The position numbers and the translations under genes were made by a program. Below, piece after piece: positions 1-5,236 of a stretch of 5,236 nucleotides of DNA (position 1 is the first letter of the stretch; each line of letters starts with the position of its first letter). The DNA is taken from assembly GCA_900556425.1 (NCBI GenBank), contig USOR01000072.1, positions 1 through 5,236 on the forward strand. The letters are read 5' to 3'. The notes under the pieces were generated by a model. The model had not been told where the DNA came from and did no database searches. It saw only the letters and a program-made list of their open reading frames with translations. Origin of the DNA: an uncultured Coriobacteriaceae bacterium. GTDB lineage: Bacteria > Actinomycetota > Coriobacteriia > Coriobacteriales > QAMH01.

Positions 1-2
1 AC

Positions 3-47
3 GGTCAGGGTTCGGGCAAGCCAGGCGAGGGCAAGGCAAGCGAATAA
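3..47 (+). CDS. Probable C-terminal end of an upstream gene (partial, 5' cut by window)
   Basis: Reading from base 3 gives 14 codons, GQGSGKPGEGKASE, then a TAA stop at 45-47. The peptide is a low-complexity Gly/Lys/Glu tail, partly made by three short GGCAAG repeats at 15-20, 30-35 and 35-40. The stop lies 23 bases before the pncB start, the spacing expected if an upstream gene runs into the same operon. Nothing can be said about function. The other two frames are also open to the window edge, so assigning this frame rests on the clean stop placement and on the flexible-tail composition. It could instead be non-coding leader sequence. Confidence 0.35.
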   Translation, partial: GQGSGKPGEGKASE

Positions 48-59
48 CACGCGCGAAGC

Positions 60-64
60 GGGAG
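60..64 (+). promoter_or_regulatory. Ribosome binding site for pncB
   Basis: GGGAG at 60-64 sits 6 bases before the ATG at 71 and directly abuts the ATG at 65. This spacing makes 71 the better start and the ATG at 65 unlikely, because its ribosome binding site would have no spacer. Confidence 0.6.
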
Positions 65-70
65 ATGCAC

Positions 71-1531
71 ATGGCACGCAACATGACGCTGTTGACCGAT
101 CTCTACGAGATCACGATGGCTCAAGGATATTGGTCGCAGGGCAAGCTCGATACCGAGGCGTGCTTCTACTCGTTCTATCGCGATAATCCCTTTGGAGGCG
201 GTTACGGCATCTTCTGCGGTGCCAACCAGATCGCCGAGCTCATCGACGGTTTCGGTTTCACCGATGATGACATCGAATATCTCGCGACGCTCACCACCGC
301 ATCCTCGACGCCGCTCTTCAATTCGGCGTTTCTCGACTGGCTGCGCAATCTCGAGCTGTCTGTCGACATCTGCACCGTTCCCGAGGGCTCACCCGTCTTC
401 CCGCGCGAACCGCTCGTGCGCGTGATGGGGCCGTTGCTGCAATGCCAGCTCCTGGAACCCGCCATTCTCAACGGCGTCAATTTCCAGACGCTCATTGCCA
501 CCAAGGCCGCTCGCATCTGTCGGGCAGCCGAGGGACGCCCCGTTTCCGAGTTTGGCTTGCGTCGTGCGCAGGGCCCTGACGGCGCCATGTCCTCGTCGCG
601 CGCTGCCTATGTGGGCGGATGCGCGTCTGTTGCAAATGTGCTTGCGGGCAAGCTCTACGATATTCCCGTGAGCGGCACGCATGCGCATTCGTGGGTCATG
701 TCGTTTCCCGACGAGCTCTCCGCTTTCAGGGCATACGCGGCTGAGATGCCCGATAACTGCACGCTTCTCGTGGATACCTATGATGTGGAGCAGGGCGTGC
801 GCAACGCCATCATTGTCGCTCGCGAACTCGAGCGCGATGGGCACAAGCTCCAGGCCATTCGCATTGATTCGGGTGATTTGGCGTGGCTCTCAAAGATGGC
901 CCGCTCCATGCTCGATAAGGCCGGGCTCTTCGATGTGGGCATCGTGCTTTCAAATGACCTCGATGAGTACACGATCATGTCGCTCAACGACCAAAAGGCC
1001 CAGTACACGGCCTTGGGCGTGGGTACGCATCTGGCTGCCGCCTATGGGCAACCCGCTCTGGGAGGCGTCTACAAGCTTTCGGCCATACGCGAGCCGGGGC
1101 AGGAGGAGTGGACGCCGCGCCTCAAGATTTCCGAACAGCTCTACAAGCGCACCATTCCCGGCGTGCTTGACGTGCGTCGTTATTTCGATGCGGATGGCCA
1201 CTTGGCCGGTGATCTTATCGTTGACGTGCACGACGAGCTGCCTGCAGAAGCCGTCATGGTAGATCCGCTCGATGCAACACGTCGCAAGAAGGTGGAGGGG
1301 CGCTTCGAGACGCTGCTCAAGCCGCTCGTCACCGATGGCAAGGTCGAGGATATCGACCTATCCGCACGTAGGGCGCAAAAGCGCTGCACCGAGCAGTTTG
1401 CGCTTCTGGACGATTCGATCAAGCGCTTCATGAATCCGCACGAGTATCCGTGTGGCATCGAACGCGGGCTTTTTGACCGTCGCAACGAGATGGTCATTGC
1501 CACGGGGAAGAACAGTTCGCTCTATGATTAG
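71..1531 (+). CDS. pncB: Nicotinate phosphoribosyltransferase
   Basis: The enzyme joins nicotinate to phosphoribosyl pyrophosphate, with ATP hydrolysis, to make nicotinate mononucleotide. This is the committed step of the Preiss-Handler NAD salvage route in the cytoplasm. The 486-residue length is normal for the family. Visible landmarks are the N-terminal LLTDLYEITMAQGYW (about 7-21), FGLRRAQGPDGA (about 161-172), GTHAHSW (202-208), whose second His (206) matches the phosphorylated His of PncB, DTYDV (235-239), IRIDSGD (263-269), SNDLDEY (294-300), the phosphate-binding GVGT (316-319) and GGVYKL (331-336). The start at 71 is chosen because GGGAG lies 6 bases upstream. ATGs at 65 and 83 are in frame, and 83 begins immediately before the conserved N-terminus. 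The frame is also open upstream to the window edge, but the family N-terminus fits here. All key motifs look intact, so the enzyme should be active. It probably belongs to the same transcript as the genes that follow. Confidence 0.95.
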   Translation: MARNMTLLTDLYEITMAQGYWSQGKLDTEACFYSFYRDNPFGGGYGIFCGANQIAELIDGFGFTDDDIEYLATLTTASSTPLFNSAFLDWLRNLELSVDICTVPEGSPVFPREPLVRVMGPLLQCQLLEPAILNGVNFQTLIATKAARICRAAEGRPVSEFGLRRAQGPDGAMSSSRAAYVGGCASVANVLAGKLYDIPVSGTHAHSWVMSFPDELSAFRAYAAEMPDNCTLLVDTYDVEQGVRNAIIVARELERDGHKLQAIRIDSGDLAWLSKMARSMLDKAGLFDVGIVLSNDLDEYTIMSLNDQKAQYTALGVGTHLAAAYGQPALGGVYKLSAIREPGQEEWTPRLKISEQLYKRTIPGVLDVRRYFDADGHLAGDLIVDVHDELPAEAVMVDPLDATRRKKVEGRFETLLKPLVTDGKVEDIDLSARRAQKRCTEQFALLDDSIKRFMNPHEYPCGIERGLFDRRNEMVIATGKNSSLYD

Positions 1532-1540
1532 AGCTACAGA

Positions 1541-1569
1541 TGCGATGCGGGGTAGTTCCCGCACGCGCA
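1541..1569 (+). other. Imperfect hairpin in the pncB-degV gap
   Basis: TGCGGG (1546-1551) pairs perfectly with CCCGCA (1558-1563). A G-T wobble (1552/1557) extends this to 7 pairs around a TAGT loop. A second block, TGCG (1541-1544) with CGCA (1566-1569), adds 4 pairs beyond a small internal loop (A1545 against C1564-G1565). No T-run follows (the next bases are AGTAAGAAGG), so a classical Rho-independent terminator is unlikely. It may be an mRNA processing or stabilising structure, or chance in GC-rich DNA. Confidence 0.45.
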
Positions 1570-1575
1570 AGTAAG

Positions 1576-1582
1576 AAGGGGG
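1576..1582 (+). promoter_or_regulatory. Strong ribosome binding site for the DegV-family gene
   Basis: AAGGGGG at 1576-1582 lies 6 bases before the ATG at 1589, which fixes the start. It begins 6 bases after the end of the hairpin at 1541-1569, so the hairpin does not cover it. Confidence 0.7.
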
Positions 1583-1588
1583 CATCCG

Positions 1589-2530
1589 ATGCCAGAAGAC
1601 AAGATTCAGTGCCGCTTAGTTCTCGATTCGTGCTGCGATCTTCCCGCCGAGATTATCGACAACGCCAAGGTCGATCTTCTCGAGTTCCCGTTCAACATGA
1701 ACGATGGCGAGCACTTCGACGATATGTGGAAGAGCATGACCGCCAAGGAGTTCTACGACCGCATGCGCAAGGGCGAGGTCTCGGGAACGGCGCAGGTTCC
1801 CGTCTCCGAAATCACCGAGCGTTTCGAGGCCTATGCCAAGGATGGCATGCCGACGGTGTACCTTGGCTTTAGCTCTGCGCTTTCCGGCACCTTCGGGCTT
1901 GTCGAGCAGGTTGTCAGCGACATCAGGGAGCAATATCCCGATTTCGAGATATACGTGATCGACACCAAGCTCGCGTCGATTGCCGAAGGTTTGCTTGCCT
2001 ACGAGGCGATCAACCAGCGCAATCGTGGCCTTTCGGCAAAGCAGCTCGCAGCATGGGCCGAGGAGGCGCGCTGGTTCGTGAACTGCCTGTTCACGGTCGA
2101 CGAGCTCGAGTACCTGCGTCGAGGCGGTCGCATTCCGGCAGCGGCAGCCACCATTGGCGCCAAGCTCAACATCAAGCCGCTGCTCGACTTCGACCTCGAT
2201 GGCGCCCTTTCCCTCACCGGCGTCGCCCGCGGCCGCAAGAAGTCGCTCAAATCGCTGGTCAAGTGCTATGACGAAAACCACGCCGATGACCATGGGTCCA
2301 ACGGCGTCGTGCTCACGGCTTCGGCGGATGCGGAGGGTGACGTCAAGTGGGTCGAGGAACATCTCGATCGCCCCGAGGGCGCCATCCCCGCCATTCGCAG
2401 TCAGATCGGCCCCGTCATCGGTTCGCACGTCGGCCCGGGTATGGTCGCCGTCGTGTTCTGGGGCGACGATCGCCGCGAGAAGATTTCCATTGCCGATCGC
2501 ATTGCCAACAAGATAAACAGTGGGGAGTAA
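1589..2530 (+). CDS. DegV-family (FakB-like) fatty-acid-binding protein
   Basis: DegV proteins bind a single long-chain fatty acid. In Gram-positive bacteria their FakB members present it to the kinase FakA, which makes acyl phosphate for phospholipid synthesis. The 313-residue length is slightly above the usual 280-290. Family landmarks are LDSCCDLP (12-19), GTAQVP (66-71, the family's T-S-Q-P region), GFSSALSGTF (93-102), VIDTKLAS (123-130), LEYLRRGGRI (173-182), AKLNIKPLL (191-199) and GPVIGSHVGPG (274-284). The Thr (67), the Ser of the SS..SGT loop and the His (280) that hold the fatty-acid carboxylate in FakB are present, so ligand binding is likely. No FakA-like kinase lies in the window, so the partner is unknown and a FakB role is inferred. 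There is no signal peptide or membrane segment, so it is cytoplasmic. The last codons contain the ribosome binding site of the next gene. Confidence 0.92.
   Translation: MPEDKIQCRLVLDSCCDLPAEIIDNAKVDLLEFPFNMNDGEHFDDMWKSMTAKEFYDRMRKGEVSGTAQVPVSEITERFEAYAKDGMPTVYLGFSSALSGTFGLVEQVVSDIREQYPDFEIYVIDTKLASIAEGLLAYEAINQRNRGLSAKQLAAWAEEARWFVNCLFTVDELEYLRRGGRIPAAAATIGAKLNIKPLLDFDLDGALSLTGVARGRKKSLKSLVKCYDENHADDHGSNGVVLTASADAEGDVKWVEEHLDRPEGAIPAIRSQIGPVIGSHVGPGMVAVVFWGDDRREKISIADRIANKINSGE
2522..2527 (+). promoter_or_regulatory. Ribosome binding site for the dehydrogenase-like gene, inside the degV end
   Basis: GGGGAG at 2522-2527 forms the last two sense codons (Gly-Glu) of the DegV-family gene, immediately before its TAA stop. 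The ATG at 2534 is 6 bases downstream. The in-frame TTG at 2531 is only 3 bases away and is a weaker start. The arrangement implies that translation of the two genes is coupled. Confidence 0.7.
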
Positions 2531-2533
2531 TTG

Positions 2534-3586
2534 ATGATCAGTCCGCTTGACACGCGCATCGCGTTCTTTGGCGGGTCGGCGCAGCCCGCCGTCATCGAAG
2601 CGATTGCCAAGCTCAAGATGAGCGGGTTCGATGTCGTCGTCGCGAGTCACGACCCGCGCGAAGCCCCGGCCCTGCGCGAAGTGGGTGCGGTCTTCATCGA
2701 CGACCGTATGGAGGCCCTGCTCGGCAGCCAGGTCGTCATCACCTCGCTGCGCACCACGGCCGAGGTCGAGAACCTGTATCTCGGCGATGAGGGCCTGCTT
2801 GAACTCATGGATCCGGGCACGTTCTGCATCGACTTGAGCATATCAAGTCCGCGTCTTGCCCGCGAGATTCAGGCGGTCGCCGCCGTCTCGGACATCGAGG
2901 TGCTCGATGCTCCCATCGTCTGCGTGGGCGAGCACGAGCAGCCCATCGCCTTCGTGGGCGGTGATCCGCAAACGCAGGAAACGCTCTCGCCGATCTTCCC
3001 GTACCTGGCCCCCGTCATCATGCCGCAGGAGGCGGCAGGCGATGGGCAGTTCGCCGCCATGATCAGCATCATCGCGCTTGCCGGATCCCTCATGGGCGCC
3101 ATCGAGGCGATTTCGCTCGCGCACATCGCGGGCTTTCCCGAGAAGAACGCGCTCAACGTGCTCGCGTCAACCTCGGGCGGCTCGCGTGCCCTTATCGACT
3201 ACATTCCGCAGGTGCTCAGCCACGACTATACGGGCCTCATCAATATCGCGAACTTCCTCGACATGCTTGACGTCGCACTCGACACCGCCGAAGAGCTCGA
3301 GGTGACCATTCCCATGACCGAGACGGCCTATCAGCTCTACGAGCTGCTTCAGGCGGTTGGCGGCGAGGAGATGAACCTGCAGGCCCTTGCCCTGCTGTAC
3401 GAGGATGAGCAGACCTGTGCCGATTATGGTCTGGATTGGGCGCTAGCCGAGGGATTTAACGAGCGTTGCGAGCGTTTTGACGACCTTTTCGGTGGCTCGG
3501 GCCTTCTCGATGACGATATGCCAGGCCCCTCCGGCCGCTCGCATGGCGATCCGCCGCCCATCGACGGCTTCTTCTCGAAGAACTAG
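2534..3586 (+). CDS. Divergent beta-hydroxyacid dehydrogenase family protein (3-hydroxyisobutyrate dehydrogenase-like), possible pseudoenzyme
   Basis: Active family members use NAD(P) to oxidise beta-hydroxyacids. The fold is recognisable: an N-terminal Rossmann-like start IAFFGGSAQP (9-18), CIDLSISSPRLAREI (98-112, matching the family's DLSTISP..AREI), VLDAPI (123-128), FVGGD (140-144), GDGQFAA (169-175) leading into the long helix of the C-terminal all-alpha domain, and a late segment through TAYQLYELL (264-272). Key residues differ. The GLGxMG cofactor loop reads GGSAQP (13-18), the SGG after DAP reads VCV (129-131), the catalytic Lys position is Ala175, the Asn pair is Ser178-Ile179, and the later Lys-Asp pair is Asp243-Met244. 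At 350 residues it is about 50 longer than usual because of an acidic, Pro/Gly-rich C-terminal tail (about 320-350). Start 2534 is preferred over TTG 2531 from ribosome binding site spacing. Family membership is fairly sure. Enzymatic activity is doubtful and the substrate is unknown. Confidence 0.82.
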   Translation: MISPLDTRIAFFGGSAQPAVIEAIAKLKMSGFDVVVASHDPREAPALREVGAVFIDDRMEALLGSQVVITSLRTTAEVENLYLGDEGLLELMDPGTFCIDLSISSPRLAREIQAVAAVSDIEVLDAPIVCVGEHEQPIAFVGGDPQTQETLSPIFPYLAPVIMPQEAAGDGQFAAMISIIALAGSLMGAIEAISLAHIAGFPEKNALNVLASTSGGSRALIDYIPQVLSHDYTGLINIANFLDMLDVALDTAEELEVTIPMTETAYQLYELLQAVGGEEMNLQALALLYEDEQTCADYGLDWALAEGFNERCERFDDLFGGSGLLDDDMPGPSGRSHGDPPPIDGFFSKN

Positions 3587-3600
3587 ACGGGCGACCTTCC

Positions 3601-5236
3601 ATGGAATTGTACGCGACCTGCGGCACGGGCCTTGAGACGATTCTCGGCCAGGAGTTGCGCAGCCTTGGAATGGACGAGGTTCGCCCCCTCACGGGCGGCG
3701 TCGCGTTCTCGGCAGATCTTGAACAGGCCTATACCGCCCTGCTGTGGTCGCGTGTCGCGAGTCGTATCTTGCTGGTGCTCGAACGCGTCGAGGCAACAGA
3801 CTCCGATAGCCTCTATGCGGGCGTGCGTGACGTTGCCTGGGAGGATGTCGTTGCCCCCGGCGCGACGATTGCCGTGAATGCCCGTGGCACCAACGACCAG
3901 CTGCGTGACACGCGCTATACAGCGCTGCGCGTGAAGGATGCCGTCTGCGACCGCTTGCGCGATGAACGCGGTGAGCGTCCCGATGTCGACGCGCAACATC
4001 CCGACCTGCTCATTCAGGTAAACCTCCACGCCAAGCGAGCGACTGTCTACATCGATCTCTCAGGCACCTCGCTTGAGAATCGTGGGTATCGCGATGCCAT
4101 GCGGAGCAGCTCGCCCTTCGTACACGAAACGCTCGCTGCCGCCATGCTTCTCGCGGCGGATTGGCCCGCGCGTGCAAAGCGTGGCGAAACACTTGTTGAT
4201 AGCATGTGTGCCGCGGGCACCCTCATTATCGAAGCAGCTTTGATAGCGGGTGATGTGGCACCGGGAATCACGCGTTCTACCTGGGGATTCTCGGGATGGT
4301 GTGGCCATGACGAAGAGTTGTGGCAGGTCATCCTCGACGCTGCTGACGCACGTGCCCAGGCAGGGGCGCGTAAGGCTGTGATATACGCGACAGACGCCCA
4401 CGAGCGCGAGATAGCATGTGCACGGGCCCGAGCCAAGGCTGCGGCTATCGCTTCGCTCATCGAGTTTCTACCGGACCGAGATGCGCTCGCCAACGCCATC
4501 ATGCATCGTGCCGACGCCTGGGGCCTGTTCGCGAGCTGCCTCTTCGTCAGCACGGAGTGCCTCGAGGCGACCCTGCCCGCGCGCTACGCGCAGCTCGCCG
4601 GCGAATTGCTTGACACCAAGCCGCTTGAGGCGGCCGTCATGCTCGTGGAGAGCCAAGATGCCGACGCCTATCTAGGCATGGAACGCACGCGGGGCTATAG
4701 CTGCATGAACGGTTCCGCTCCCTGCGACATCGCGCTCTTCGACCTGCGCGGTGACGCATCCCGTGCTGCACAGGTGAGCGTGCGTGATAGGCAGCTCGCC
4801 GTCTACGACGCAAGCGCGCAGCAGTTTGCCGACCGTCTCAACAAGGTCTTCAAGCAGCGCCGCAAATGGGCGAGCAAGAACGGTATTTCGGCTTACCGCA
4901 TCTACGATGCGGATTTGCCCGATTACAACATGGCCATCGACCTCTATGAGGGAGCGGGCAAGGATGTGGGCAGGCGCCTCGTGCACGTCGCCGAGTACGT
5001 GCCACCCAAGAACATCGATGCGACCAAGGCGGCACGGCGCATGACCGACGCCCTCAATATCGCAAGCGTTGTGTTCGGGGTGCCCGCGGATGACATCTTC
5101 GTGAAGCGTCGCGTGCGTGCCAAGGGCGGCTCGCAATACGCGCAGCATGACCAAGATATGAGACAGCGTGCCAGGCACGTTGTCATCACGCAGGAGAATG
5201 GCCTGCTCTTCGAGGTCGATCTTGCGAGTTATCTGG
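3601..5236 (+). CDS. rlmKL: RlmKL-type 23S rRNA guanine methyltransferase with THUMP domain (partial, 3' cut by window)
   Basis: In Escherichia coli RlmKL is a fused enzyme that makes m2G2445 (RlmL half) and m7G2069 (RlmK half) in 23S rRNA. The 545 codons seen follow that protein from its first residues: the N-terminal ATCGTGLE (5-12), LLWSRVASRI (47-56), the THUMP region (about 43-155) ending in DLSGTSLENRGYRD (152-165), then ETLAAA (176-181), DSMCAAGT (200-207) with LIIEAA, and WGFSGW (228-233). The start of the RlmK half is clear, with AYRIYDADLPDYN (431-443), EYVPPKNIDA (465-474) and the stretch up to LASYL (541-545). The RlmK SAM-binding domain, expected to need roughly 170 more residues, lies beyond the window. 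The RlmL half lacks an NPPY motif and has an altered SAM loop (see findings), so m2G activity is doubtful. The stop of the preceding gene is 14 bases upstream. No strong ribosome binding site is visible, so reinitiation after the upstream gene is plausible. Confidence 0.88.
   Translation, partial: MELYATCGTGLETILGQELRSLGMDEVRPLTGGVAFSADLEQAYTALLWSRVASRILLVLERVEATDSDSLYAGVRDVAWEDVVAPGATIAVNARGTNDQLRDTRYTALRVKDAVCDRLRDERGERPDVDAQHPDLLIQVNLHAKRATVYIDLSGTSLENRGYRDAMRSSSPFVHETLAAAMLLAADWPARAKRGETLVDSMCAAGTLIIEAALIAGDVAPGITRSTWGFSGWCGHDEELWQVILDAADARAQAGARKAVIYATDAHEREIACARARAKAAAIASLIEFLPDRDALANAIMHRADAWGLFASCLFVSTECLEATLPARYAQLAGELLDTKPLEAAVMLVESQDADAYLGMERTRGYSCMNGSAPCDIALFDLRGDASRAAQVSVRDRQLAVYDASAQQFADRLNKVFKQRRKWASKNGISAYRIYDADLPDYNMAIDLYEGAGKDVGRRLVHVAEYVPPKNIDATKAARRMTDALNIASVVFGVPADDIFVKRRVRAKGGSQYAQHDQDMRQRARHVVITQENGLLFEVDLASYL

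Noticed and set aside
14..40. GGCAAG repeats as a regulatory or CRISPR-like array
   Set aside because: There are only three 6-base copies with irregular spacing, better explained as Gly-Lys codons in a low-complexity protein tail.
65..67. ATG at 65 as the pncB start
   Set aside because: The GGGAG site directly abuts it with no spacer, while the ATG at 71 has a 6-base spacer like the other genes here.
681..1262. 193-residue plus-strand frame inside pncB
   Set aside because: It is out of frame with the motif-bearing PncB protein, and its Ser/Arg/Trp-rich composition is typical of a shifted frame in GC-rich DNA.
1541..1569. Rho-independent terminator after pncB
   Set aside because: A stem is present but the bases after it are AGTAAGAAGG, with no run of T.
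1616..2650. 344-residue open frame on the minus strand across the DegV-family gene
   Set aside because: It lies entirely opposite a well-supported coding region and the start of the next gene, shows no recognisable family motifs, and long antisense frames are expected opposite high-GC coding sequence.
3583..4029. 148-residue minus-strand open frame over the start of the methyltransferase gene
   Set aside because: It is opposite codons that match RlmKL well, and the translation shows no recognisable domain.
4416..4675. Possible frameshift hiding the missing NPPY motif of the RlmL domain
   Set aside because: The alternative plus frames here contain no NPPY-like motif, and the main frame stays collinear with RlmKL on both sides, so a frameshift does not explain the loss.

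Overview
This is a GC-rich (about 60% by eye), gene-dense bacterial segment. Every gene is on the + strand and nearly touches the next, as in one polycistronic operon. Most of the genes have Shine-Dalgarno sites. High GC together with a PncB, DegV and RlmKL-type gene set suggests a high-GC Gram-positive bacterium. My best guess is Actinomycetota, class Coriobacteriia, but this is inferred from overall character and recall of family distributions, not from a marker gene, so it is only moderately supported.

Layout: (1) positions 3-47 probably hold the last codons of an upstream gene with a Gly/Lys/Glu-rich tail. (2) 71-1531 is pncB, nicotinate phosphoribosyltransferase, the entry step of NAD salvage. 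(3) 1532-1588 is a 57-base gap with an imperfect hairpin just upstream of the next ribosome binding site. (4) 1589-2530 is a DegV-family (FakB-like) fatty-acid-binding protein. (5) 2534-3586 is a protein with the fold of the beta-hydroxyacid / 3-hydroxyisobutyrate dehydrogenase family whose catalytic and cofactor motifs are largely replaced. (6) From 3601 to the window end is the first part of a large THUMP-domain rRNA methyltransferase of the RlmKL type, cut by the window edge.

The clear functions are NAD salvage, fatty-acid handling and ribosome modification, an ordinary housekeeping mixture with no evident single pathway. No mobile element, CRISPR array, tRNA or rRNA was seen, and no stretch of more than 300 bases lacks a gene.

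The most notable feature is that two consecutive genes keep their family fold but appear to have lost family-defining active-site residues. The dehydrogenase-like protein lacks the Rossmann glycines, the substrate-loop SGG, the catalytic Lys/Asn and the later Lys-Asp pair. The RlmL half of the RlmKL-like protein lacks the NPPY catalytic motif and has an altered SAM-binding loop, while its THUMP domain and the start of its RlmK half look well conserved. These calls come from comparing remembered family sequences by eye and need a proper alignment.
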